Assembly (NCBI GenBank): GCA_028866335.1
Contig: JAGWIL010000120.1
Location: 1-5,630, forward strand
Reading direction: 5' to 3'
Origin: Rhodospirillales bacterium
GTDB taxonomy: Bacteria > Pseudomonadota > Alphaproteobacteria > Acetobacterales > Acetobacteraceae
DNA: 5,630 nt
The translations under genes and the position numbers were made by a program. The notes under the pieces are model-generated. The model was not told the DNA's origin. It did not search any database and saw only the letters and a program-made list of their open reading frames with translations. Below, in pieces: positions 1 through 5,630 of this stretch (position 1 is the first letter of the stretch; the number at the start of each line of letters is the position of its first letter).

Positions 1-770
1 GGCCGGTTATTCTCGTGGCGTTGCTCAGCCCGGCGGCGTTGTTTGGCACTGAAATCGGGCAAGTTGGCGTTCTCTGTGACGCTATTTTAGTAAGCGGTCT
101 GGTCATGGCCAGCTCTCGGCCAAATATCGGTGGGGGGCTGCTGGGGTTGTTGGCCATTAAACCTCAGGTGGGGCTGCTCGTTCCCTTTGCATTGCTGTTT
201 AAAAAACGCTGGCGGAGTTTGGCGGCTTTCTTTGCCGTGGCAATCACCCTTTGTATTTTTACAATCATTTGGTTTGGTCTCGCCCCATGGCATTTCTTCC
301 TGGCGCAAGACCACCAGGCCGTCGCGATCATGCTTAACAGGCCATTTGCTCCTTCCACCTATCAAGGCTGGGGCGTTTCAACTTTCTGGATGGCCCGTAG
401 CTTCGGGGCCGGCGTAAACTTAGCCAGGTTAATTCAATTTGCGGTGGCCATTGGCTCGATCATTACCCTGCACGCTTTCCGGCACCGGCAAAATTTCGTG
501 GAATTGGCGGTTTATCTTTCTCTGCTCGCCTCACCTTACGATTTCACCTACGGCATGGTGGCCTTCTCCCTCATGCTGGCCGAATCCGCCCGCCAGCGCG
601 GCTGGCGCATCGGCCTGCTGGACGCGCTTTTGTTCCTCTGGCCGGGCATCTGTCTTGTCGTCTCAATCGCCACAGGCCATGAGCTTACCCCGCTTATCGT
701 CCTGGCCGCCTTGCTCCGCGCGGCTTTGCCCGCCCGCTTAGGCGTGCTACCCGCGCTCGCACAGGAGTAG
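1..770 (+). CDS. GT87 (DUF2029)-like membrane glycosyltransferase, 5'-truncated
   Basis: The reading frame is open from the left edge (first full codon at base 3) to TAG at 768-770. The GTG at 15 is therefore only an internal codon, and the true start is upstream. About 255 residues remain of a protein that in GT87/DUF2029 usually has roughly 400. It is strongly hydrophobic, with about seven likely membrane segments near bases 63-110, 130-198, 220-282, 430-480, 500-570, 615-670 and 680-735. GT87-like landmarks are GTEIGQ (45-62), a KPQ turn after a Gly/Leu-rich helix (159-167) and a basic KKRWR loop (201-215). GT87 enzymes are GT-C-fold integral membrane proteins that move sugars from polyprenyl-phosphate donors onto envelope glycans outside the cytoplasm. 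Their catalytic acidic residue lies in an early loop, which is missing here. The substrate cannot be inferred. The next gene, tyrS, starts 4 bases after the stop. The first 540 bases are less GC-rich than the rest. Another GT-C-type polytopic enzyme is the main alternative. Confidence 0.72.
   Translation, partial: PVILVALLSPAALFGTEIGQVGVLCDAILVSGLVMASSRPNIGGGLLGLLAIKPQVGLLVPFALLFKKRWRSLAAFFAVAITLCIFTIIWFGLAPWHFFLAQDHQAVAIMLNRPFAPSTYQGWGVSTFWMARSFGAGVNLARLIQFAVAIGSIITLHAFRHRQNFVELAVYLSLLASPYDFTYGMVAFSLMLAESARQRGWRIGLLDALLFLWPGICLVVSIATGHELTPLIVLAALLRAALPARLGVLPALAQE
763..767 (+). promoter_or_regulatory. Shine-Dalgarno site of tyrS
   Basis: AGGAG lies directly before the TAG stop of the upstream gene and 7 bases before the ATG at 775. 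It fixes the tyrS start. It also means that ribosomes finishing the GT87 gene pass over the tyrS initiation site, so the two genes are probably transcribed together and may be translationally coupled. Confidence 0.8.
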
Positions 771-774
771 ACCC

Positions 775-2007
775 ATGGCGAAAAGCGCATTTCTGGCCGA
801 GGCGAAGGCCCGCGGCTTCATCTTCCAATGCACGGACGAAGCGGCTCTGGACGATGCCTGTGCTGCGGGCGCTATTGCTGGTTATGCCGGGTTCGACCTC
901 ACCGCGGATTCCCTGCATGTCGGCCACATGATCCCGATCATGCTGCTGCGCCTGTTCCAGCGCCATGGCCACCGCCCGGTCGCGCTTATGGGCGGCGGCA
1001 CCACCCGCATCGGCGACCCCTCCTTCCGCGAGGAAGCCCGGCAGCTCCTGGGCGACGAGCAAATCGCCGCCAATCTCATTGGCATCCGCAAGAACCTGGA
1101 AGCCTTCATCAATTTCGGCATCGGACCAACCGACGCCATTCTGGTGAACAACGCGGATTGGCTGGATAACCTCTCTTACATCGGCCTGCTGCGCGAGGTG
1201 GGGGTGCATTTCTCCATCAACCGGATGCTGTCTTTCGACTCTGTAAAATCCCGGCTGGACCGCGAGCAGGGCCTCACCTTCCTGGAGTTCAATTACTCCA
1301 TTTTGCAAAGCTACGACTTCCGGGAGCTCAACCGCCGCGAAAACGTGGTGCTGCAAATGGGCGGGTCGGACCAATGGGGAAATATCGTCTCGGGCATTGA
1401 GCTTGTGCGCCGCACAGATCAGAAAACCGTGTTCGGCCTCACCACGCCGCTCATCACCACCGCCTCGGGCCAGAAAATGGGCAAATCCGCTGCGGGTGCC
1501 GTCTGGCTCTCGGCGGAAAAGCTAAGCCCATATAATTACTGGCAATTCTGGCGCAACACGGAGGATGCCGATGTTGGCCGTTTCCTGCGCTTGTTCACGG
1601 ATGTTCCGCTGGATGAAATCGCCCGCCTCGAAGCGCTCAGCGGCGCTGAGATCAACCAAGCCAAGATTATCCTGGCAACAGAGGCCACCACGCTTGCCCA
1701 TGGCCGCGCCGCCGCCGAAGAAGTAGCGGAAACCGCCCGCAAGCTGTTCACTGAAGGTGTGGCCGCGGGGGCGTTGCCCAGCCTTAACCTCAGCGCGGTG
1801 GAGTTCGGCGAGGGTATTCCCGCCTTTGCCCTGCTGGTGAGGGCTGGATTAGCTGCTTCCAATGGCGAGGCGCGGCGGCTCATCCGTGGTGGCGGCGCAA
1901 AACTGGATGATGTGACAATCACCGACGAGGCCCAGATCATAACGCCCAAAGCGGAGCAGAAACTCTCGGCGGGCAAAAAACAGCATGTGCTGGTGAGGTT
2001 AGCTTAA
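775..2007 (+). CDS. tyrS: Tyrosyl-tRNA synthetase (TyrRS)
   Basis: A complete 410-residue class I aminoacyl-tRNA synthetase that joins tyrosine to tRNA-Tyr using ATP in the cytoplasm. Length and order match bacterial TyrRS. The Rossmann catalytic domain has Y37 and D41 in the YAGFD segment, followed by the HIGH-type motif HVGH (48-51). Tyrosine-pocket residues follow: Y174, Q178 and D181 in YSILQSYDF, then [10 protein letters not shown] (194-203) with D199 and Q200. The KMSKS-type loop is KMGKS (234-238). These align with the Geobacillus stearothermophilus residues Y34, D38, Y169, Q173, D176 and Q195 at a constant small offset. An alpha-helical anticodon domain follows, then an S4-type RNA-binding domain (about 345-410) with [20 protein letters not shown] 775 is chosen for its AGGAG 7 bases upstream. 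No own promoter is visible, so expression probably comes at least partly from upstream. The 3' end overlaps the convergent GT8 gene by 9 bases. All key residues are present and the assignment is secure. Confidence 0.97.
   Translation: MAKSAFLAEAKARGFIFQCTDEAALDDACAAGAIAGYAGFDLTADSLHVGHMIPIMLLRLFQRHGHRPVALMGGGTTRIGDPSFREEARQLLGDEQIAANLIGIRKNLEAFINFGIGPTDAILVNNADWLDNLSYIGLLREVGVHFSINRMLSFDSVKSRLDREQGLTFLEFNYSILQSYDFRELNRRENVVLQMGGSDQWGNIVSGIELVRRTDQKTVFGLTTPLITTASGQKMGKSAAGAVWLSAEKLSPYNYWQFWRNTEDADVGRFLRLFTDVPLDEIARLEALSGAEINQAKIILATEATTLAHGRAAAEEVAETARKLFTEGVAAGALPSLNLSAVEFGEGIPAFALLVRAGLAASNGEARRLIRGGGAKLDDVTITDEAQIITPKAEQKLSAGKKQHVLVRLA
1999..2007. other. Convergent 9-bp coding overlap
   Basis: The last three codons of tyrS (Leu-Ala-stop, 1999-2007) are on the other strand the Leu-Ser-stop end of the GT8 gene, whose TAA reads at 2001-1999. 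Each stop codon therefore lies within the other gene's coding sequence. There is no space for an intergenic terminator, and no hairpin with a T-run is seen around the junction, so transcripts from both sides must read into the opposite gene before ending. Confidence 0.9.
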
Positions 2008-3033
2008 CGCCGCCCAGGCCGCCCGCTCCTCCGGCATAAGGTCCACATAGCGCGCCGCACCCTCTGCGAAGCCGGCGCGCACGTCCTGCCGCAGCCTTGG
2101 CGCCATGGCGGTGAAGTTTTCCACATGCCCGGCAAGGGCTGCTTCCGGCACATGCCGTGCCTGCCGCGCCGCACGCAAAGCGGCGCGTTTGCGCCAGGGC
2201 AGCGTAGCGCCCAAGCCCTTATGCACAAAGCCCGGCCAGGGGGAATCCTTAAACAGCCGGGCAAAGGCCCTTACATCCGCCTTGCCGTACAACGCCGCCC
2301 ATTCCGGGTCCCGCCAGGGTTTCAGCACGTTGGCATAGTGCAGAATCCGTGGCTGCACCGCCGCCTCCAGCCCCAGCCCCATATAATGCGTCATGAAATT
2401 CCATCGCGGTGAAAGCTCCGCAATTCGCCCTGCCAGCAGCACGTTCAATACATCCTGGTCCATAAACCGCAACGCCTGGCCGCGTGCCCGCACCATGGCT
2501 TCGGCCTGGTGTCCCAACGCCTCTTCCCGCCAGCGTACGGCATCCAGCAGCATCACACCGGCATTGTAATATGGCGCGCCCGGCGGCAACCCCGTGGTGG
2601 CGCGGTATTCATCCCAGTTTTCCCGCCCGCCCGCATCGCCCAGGTAACGCCCGCAATCCTCTGCCATCGCGGCGATGGCGCTGCCCAGCTCAAGCCCGAA
2701 TAAGGGTGCCAGCGCCCCGGCAATGCGCGTATCGGAATCAACGTAAAGCAAACGGTCATAGACGCGCAGCCAATAATCCGCTGCCAGAAGCCTCGCATAA
2801 CTGAAGGCCGACATATGCGCCGGGCCAGAAGCGGTTATAACCACCTCCGGCAGCGCAATTTCTTTTATAAACACACCCGGCGGCGAGGCTATGCCGGTCG
2901 GCGCTTTATCCACCAGCAGCCACACGTCGAAATCCCGGCCCGGCTCGGCGGCGGCACGCCGCGCGGCCACCCAGGCCAGTTCAAAATAAGCCGCATCCGC
3001 CGCGAAAAACACTGCCTTGCTGCCGCAGCCCAT
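1999..3033 (-). CDS. GT8-family glycosyltransferase (LgtC/glycogenin-like)
   Basis: A complete 344-residue protein with the hallmarks of GT8 retaining glycosyltransferases, which use nucleotide-sugar donors and a divalent metal. It opens directly with a Rossmann-like strand (AVFFAAD, 7-13), without signal peptide or membrane segment, so it is probably cytoplasmic or membrane-peripheral. The metal-binding DXD motif is D99-S100-D101 in [10 protein letters not shown]. It is followed by the [10 protein letters not shown] motif (155-164), DQDVLN (192-197), WNF (211-213) and the terminal HYANVLKPW motif (232-240), where family members carry the second metal-site histidine and the KPW signature. The final 100 or so residues are basic, then Ala-rich, and I do not recognise them. 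GT8 members build lipopolysaccharide outer core or capsule, or act on glycogenin and galactinol; acceptor and sugar cannot be told from sequence. The start is the first ATG after an in-frame TAG 9 bases upstream (3042-3040), so it cannot extend further; only a loose G-rich ribosome site precedes it. It is convergent with tyrS and divergent from the transglutaminase gene. Confidence 0.88.
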   Translation of the reverse strand: MGCGSKAVFFAADAAYFELAWVAARRAAAEPGRDFDVWLLVDKAPTGIASPPGVFIKEIALPEVVITASGPAHMSAFSYARLLAADYWLRVYDRLLYVDSDTRIAGALAPLFGLELGSAIAAMAEDCGRYLGDAGGRENWDEYRATTGLPPGAPYYNAGVMLLDAVRWREEALGHQAEAMVRARGQALRFMDQDVLNVLLAGRIAELSPRWNFMTHYMGLGLEAAVQPRILHYANVLKPWRDPEWAALYGKADVRAFARLFKDSPWPGFVHKGLGATLPWRKRAALRAARQARHVPEAALAGHVENFTAMAPRLRQDVRAGFAEGAARYVDLMPEERAAWAALS

Positions 3034-3073
3034 GCCAGCCTACCCACCCCGTTTTGCCTCATCGTGTCTCGCA

Positions 3074-3086
3074 CCCCGCGCCGGGG
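3074..3086. repeat. Short GC-rich inverted repeat (5+5, loop 3)
   Basis: CCCCG-CGC-CGGGG could form a small stable hairpin, about 41-53 bases upstream of the GT8 start, in what would be its leader on the minus strand. No T-run follows on either strand, so it is not a classical terminator. It may be an incidental product of GC-rich sequence. Confidence 0.3.
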
Positions 3087-3141
3087 CAGGCAATCATGGC
3101 AATGTCACGCGCTTTCCCCTCTGGTTGCTATTGCGTTGCAA

Positions 3142-3159
3142 AACATGGCTGCGCATGTT
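3142..3159. promoter_or_regulatory. 6+6 dyad, candidate operator of the transglutaminase gene
   Basis: AACATG-GCTGCG-CATGTT is a perfect 6-base inverted repeat with a 6-base spacer, ending 27 bases before the ATG at 3187. Flanking CAAA and TTTG extend the symmetry imperfectly. Size and position suit a dimeric regulator near a promoter or a leader hairpin. No regulator gene is in view, so the function is a guess. Confidence 0.3.
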
Positions 3160-3175
3160 GGGTTTGAAGGGTATC

Positions 3176-3181
3176 AAGGAG
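3176..3181 (+). promoter_or_regulatory. Shine-Dalgarno site deciding the 3187 start
   Basis: AAGGAG lies 5 bases before the ATG at 3187. This decides between that ATG and an in-frame ATG at 3145, which would add 14 residues (MAAHVGFEGYQGAC) not expected in the family and has no comparable site in front of it. Confidence 0.8.
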
Positions 3182-3186
3182 CCTGC

Positions 3187-5630
3187 ATGTCCATCCACGC
3201 CGCCATCACGCACCGCACCTCCTATAAATACGACCGCCCGGTGGCCCTTGGCCCGCAGACGATTCGTCTTCGCCCGGCCCCGTATGCGCGCACGCCCATC
3301 ATATCCTATTCGCTGCAAATTTCGCCGGAACCGCATTTTCTCAACTGGCAGCAAGACCCGCAGGGTAATTTTCTGGCCCGTGTGGTCTTCCCTGAACGTG
3401 TCACCAGCTTCGAGGTCACGGTGGATGTCGTGGCTGACATGGCAACCATCAACCCGTTTGATTTCTTCCTGGAGCCCGAGGCCGAAACCTATCCCTTCAT
3501 CTACGACCCCATCCTGGCTGAGGAGCTTGCACCTTTCCGCAGGCTTATCCAGCCAGGGCGAATGCTCGCAGCACTTATCAAAGGCATGAACGATAAATTC
3601 GCCGACAAGCAAACCCGCACGGTGGATATGCTGGTCGAGGTTAATAGCATTGTTCAAAAATGCGTTTCTTATGTCGTCCGCTTGGAACCTGGTGTTTACA
3701 CGCCGGACAAAACACTGCTTCTGGGCAAAGGCTCTTGCCGTGATTCCGCCTGGCTGCTGGTGAATTTGCTGCGGCATCTGGGCTACGCGGCCCGTTTTGT
3801 CTCCGGCTATCTCATCCAGCTCACCGCCGACCAGAAACCGGTTGATGGCGGTGCCGCTGGCCCGGAAGCGGATTTCACCGACCTTCATGCCTGGGCCGAG
3901 GTTTACCTGCCGGGTGCGGGTTGGGTAGGGCTAGATGCCACCTCCGGCCTGTTTACCGGGGAAGGCCATATTCCGCTGGCCGCCACGCCATCCCCACAAT
4001 CCGCCGCCGCCATTTCCGGTGGTTTCACAGCCGCTGACGGCACGGAAACTGAATTCGACTTCCACATGGAAGTGCGTCGCATTTCCGAAACGCCTCGCGT
4101 CACCAAGCCTTATACCGATAAACAATGGCAGGAGATTTTGGCCAGAGGCGCTGAGGTAGACCGCGCTTTGCTTAAACACGATGTCCGCCTCACCATGGGC
4201 GGCGAGCCCACTTTCGTCTCTGCTACCGACCATGAAGGGGCGGAATGGAATATCGACGCGCTGGGCCCTACCAAGCGCGCTTATGCCGGGCGGCTTATTC
4301 GCAAACTCACCCCGCTTTGGGGCAAAGGTGCTGCACTCACCTACAACATGGGCAAGCACTATCCTGGCGAGCAGCTACCGCGCTGGGCCATTCACGCCCA
4401 TTGGCGCGCGGATGGCGAACCGGTCTGGAAAGACCCGTCTCTTCTGGCCTCAGACGACGACACGGACACCGCCACCGCCGATGACACCATTGTGTTTACC
4501 CAGGCCCTGGCGGAGCGCCTGCAATTAGACCCCAGCCTGGTGAATGCTGCCTATGAGGATGTCCATTATTATCTCTGGCGCGAAAAACGCCTGCCCGCGA
4601 ACGTGGTTGCCGAGGACGCAAAACTGCGCGACGCGCTGGAGCGCGCGCGGCTGGCGAAAGTGTTCGGCCAAGGGCTTTCCGCGAATGTCGGCTCTGTGTT
4701 GCCTTTGCGCCGTGTCAGCATGGATGGCGTTCGCCGCTGGCAATCAGGCAAATGGTTCTTCCGGGATGATGTGATGTTTCTCATCCCCGGTGACAGTCCC
4801 ATCGGCCTGCGCCTGCCGCTGGATAGCCTGCCCTGGGCCGACCCTGACCATATCGAAACCGAGTTTGAGGCCGATCCCTTCGCACCCAAAGCGCCGTTGC
4901 AACGGCGGGATTCAATGCAGGCACCCCGTTACCCCGCAAAGCCGGGCGAAGGGCTGGGGGCGATTGAGGCGTTCCGCCCAGTGCCGCAAAGCCTGCCCGT
5001 GGTGGGGAAGGAGGAGCCCGGCGTGGTTCGCACCGCCCTCTGCGTTGAAGCGCGGGAGGGTAAAATCCACATCTTCTACCCGCCGCTCTACGCTGCTGAA
5101 GACTGGCTGAACCTCACTGCCGCCATCGAGGAAACCGCCGCTGAACTGGGCTGCAAAGTGGTGCTGGAAGGGTATCTGCCGCCAGAGGATGAGCGGATTG
5201 TGAATTTTTCCGTCACGCCAGACCCCGGCGTGATCGAGTGCAACATCCCGGCCTCCACCAATTGGGCGGAAATTGTTGAGCGCAGCGCCCAGCTTTATGA
5301 AGCCGCGCGTGAGGAAGGGCTGGCGGCCGAGAAATTCATGATGGATGGCCGCCATGTCGGCACGGGCGGCGGCAACCATGTGGTGATGGGCGCAGCCTCC
5401 CCCGCAGATTCGCCTTTCCTGCGTAGGCCAGATTTGCTGAAATCCATGCTGGGGTTCTGGCATAACCATCCCTCGCTCAGCTTTCTGTTCTCGGGTCTGT
5501 TCATCGGCCCATCCTCCCAGCATCCGCGCATCGATGAAGCGCGCGAGGATAGCATCAACGAGCTGGAAATCGCCTTTCGTGAAACCAATCGCCAAAGCCA
5601 CACGCCACCCTGGATGGTGGACAGGCTGTT
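3187..5630 (+). CDS. Transglutaminase-like / DUF2126 putative amidoligase fusion, 3'-truncated
   Basis: The frame is open from ATG 3187 to the right edge: 814 codons of a protein usually near 1,100 residues. Domains in order: a bacterial transglutaminase N-terminal domain (about 1-85, opening THRTSYKYDRPVALGPQ); a transglutaminase-like papain-fold core (about 150-255) with a complete triad, C184 in GKGSCRDSAW, H234 in DLHAWAE and D250 in GLDATSG; a linker; then the DUF2126 region with MGGEPTFV (337-344) and EWNIDALGPTKR (353-364). A second conserved block from about 612 contains EGYLPP (661-666), TPDPGVIECN (677-686), DGRHVGTGGGNH (720-731), NHPSLS (760-765) and FSGLFIGPSSQ. No signal peptide is seen, so it is probably cytoplasmic. 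DUF2126 (COG4196) has been predicted to be a glutamine-synthetase-fold COOH-NH2 ligase, so the fusion would pair making and breaking or exchanging amide bonds. No reaction is established to my knowledge. The start is supported by AAGGAG 5 bases upstream, although the frame stays open back to base 2704. It is divergent from the GT8 gene. Confidence 0.9.
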   Translation, partial: MSIHAAITHRTSYKYDRPVALGPQTIRLRPAPYARTPIISYSLQISPEPHFLNWQQDPQGNFLARVVFPERVTSFEVTVDVVADMATINPFDFFLEPEAETYPFIYDPILAEELAPFRRLIQPGRMLAALIKGMNDKFADKQTRTVDMLVEVNSIVQKCVSYVVRLEPGVYTPDKTLLLGKGSCRDSAWLLVNLLRHLGYAARFVSGYLIQLTADQKPVDGGAAGPEADFTDLHAWAEVYLPGAGWVGLDATSGLFTGEGHIPLAATPSPQSAAAISGGFTAADGTETEFDFHMEVRRISETPRVTKPYTDKQWQEILARGAEVDRALLKHDVRLTMGGEPTFVSATDHEGAEWNIDALGPTKRAYAGRLIRKLTPLWGKGAALTYNMGKHYPGEQLPRWAIHAHWRADGEPVWKDPSLLASDDDTDTATADDTIVFTQALAERLQLDPSLVNAAYEDVHYYLWREKRLPANVVAEDAKLRDALERARLAKVFGQGLSANVGSVLPLRRVSMDGVRRWQSGKWFFRDDVMFLIPGDSPIGLRLPLDSLPWADPDHIETEFEADPFAPKAPLQRRDSMQAPRYPAKPGEGLGAIEAFRPVPQSLPVVGKEEPGVVRTALCVEAREGKIHIFYPPLYAAEDWLNLTAAIEETAAELGCKVVLEGYLPPEDERIVNFSVTPDPGVIECNIPASTNWAEIVERSAQLYEAAREEGLAAEKFMMDGRHVGTGGGNHVVMGAASPADSPFLRRPDLLKSMLGFWHNHPSLSFLFSGLFIGPSSQHPRIDEAREDSINELEIAFRETNRQSHTPPWMVDRL

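Larger units (their letters stand above)
3034..3186. promoter_or_regulatory. Divergent intergenic region with unassigned promoters
   Basis: These 153 bases separate the start codons of the GT8 gene (minus) and the transglutaminase-DUF2126 gene (plus), so promoters for both probably lie here. I could not place a good -35/-10 pair on either strand. The region holds a short GC hairpin, a direct repeat of GGCAAT with a 9-base period (3089-3103), three closely spaced TTGC words (3125-3139) and a 6+6 dyad (3142-3159). The plus-strand frame of the downstream gene is also open through this region, so non-coding status rests on the downstream start choice and not on stop codons. Confidence 0.55.

Noticed and set aside
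694..1374. 226-codon open frame on the minus strand, antisense to the GT87 end and tyrS
   Set aside because: It lies opposite the strongly conserved TyrRS catalytic domain, has no recognisable motif, and is what GC-rich codon bias produces on the antisense strand.
1474..1488. KMGKS instead of the textbook KMSKS in TyrRS
   Set aside because: Bacterial TyrRS enzymes commonly carry KFGKT/KMGKS-like forms, so this is normal family variation.
3074..3086. GC hairpin as a transcription terminator
   Set aside because: The stem is only 5 bases and no T-run follows on either strand, and it sits upstream of two divergent genes where no terminator is expected.
3034..3186. Sigma-70 or sigma-54 promoter hexamers in the divergent region
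   Set aside because: TTGCTA, TTGCAA and, on the minus strand, TTGATA were tried as -35 elements, but no acceptable -10 follows at 16-18 bases. No GG-N10-GC sigma-54 element was found where tested (around 3123-3139).
3017..3589. 190-codon plus-strand open frame overlapping the GT8 start and the transglutaminase N-terminus
   Set aside because: It is in a different frame from the transglutaminase gene, rich in Arg/Ser/Pro as expected for a shifted GC-rich frame, and without recognisable motifs or a good ribosome site.
3094..3888. 264-codon open frame on the minus strand, antisense to the transglutaminase domain
   Set aside because: It covers the conserved Cys/His active-site region of the plus-strand gene, shows no domain-like pattern and would leave the real gene without its N-terminus.
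4912..5601. 229-codon open frame on the minus strand, antisense to the DUF2126 region
   Set aside because: The plus-strand frame encodes clearly conserved motifs through this interval, so the minus frame is a shadow.

Overview
The window looks like chromosomal DNA of a moderately GC-rich (about 60%) Gram-negative bacterium. The style of the TyrRS, the use of GT8/GT87 glycosyltransferases and the transglutaminase/DUF2126 protein suggest an alphaproteobacterium, possibly from the Rhodospirillales/Acetobacteraceae. That placement is inferred from protein style and composition and is not proven. Four protein-coding genes fill almost the whole window. I see no RNA gene, mobile element, CRISPR array or convincing factor-independent terminator.

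Layout. (1) Bases 1-770, plus strand: the C-terminal part of a multi-pass membrane protein resembling GT87 (DUF2029) polyprenyl-phosphate-sugar-dependent glycosyltransferases. Its start lies left of the window. (2) Bases 775-2007, plus strand: tyrS, a complete tyrosyl-tRNA synthetase, 4 bases after the GT87 stop, with its Shine-Dalgarno sequence inside the end of the upstream gene. (3) Bases 1999-3033, minus strand: a complete GT8 (LgtC/glycogenin-like) glycosyltransferase, convergent with tyrS and overlapping it by 9 bases, so each stop codon lies inside the other gene. (4) Bases 3034-3186: a 153-base divergent intergenic region with a 6+6 dyad and a short GC hairpin. (5) Bases 3187-5630, plus strand, running off the right edge: a large protein fusing a bacterial transglutaminase-like module (Cys-His-Asp triad visible) to a DUF2126 putative amidoligase.

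How the genes fit together. GT87 and tyrS are probably co-transcribed. Two glycosyltransferases flank tyrS, which hints at a nearby cell-surface glycan locus, but no sugar substrate can be read from the sequence. The most interesting gene is the transglutaminase-DUF2126 fusion. Comparative genomics has predicted that this family works with a circularly permuted ATP-grasp protein, an alpha-E (DUF403) protein, a further transglutaminase and sometimes a proteasome-like peptidase in an uncharacterised peptide-synthesis or peptide-tagging system. Any such partners would lie to the right of this window.
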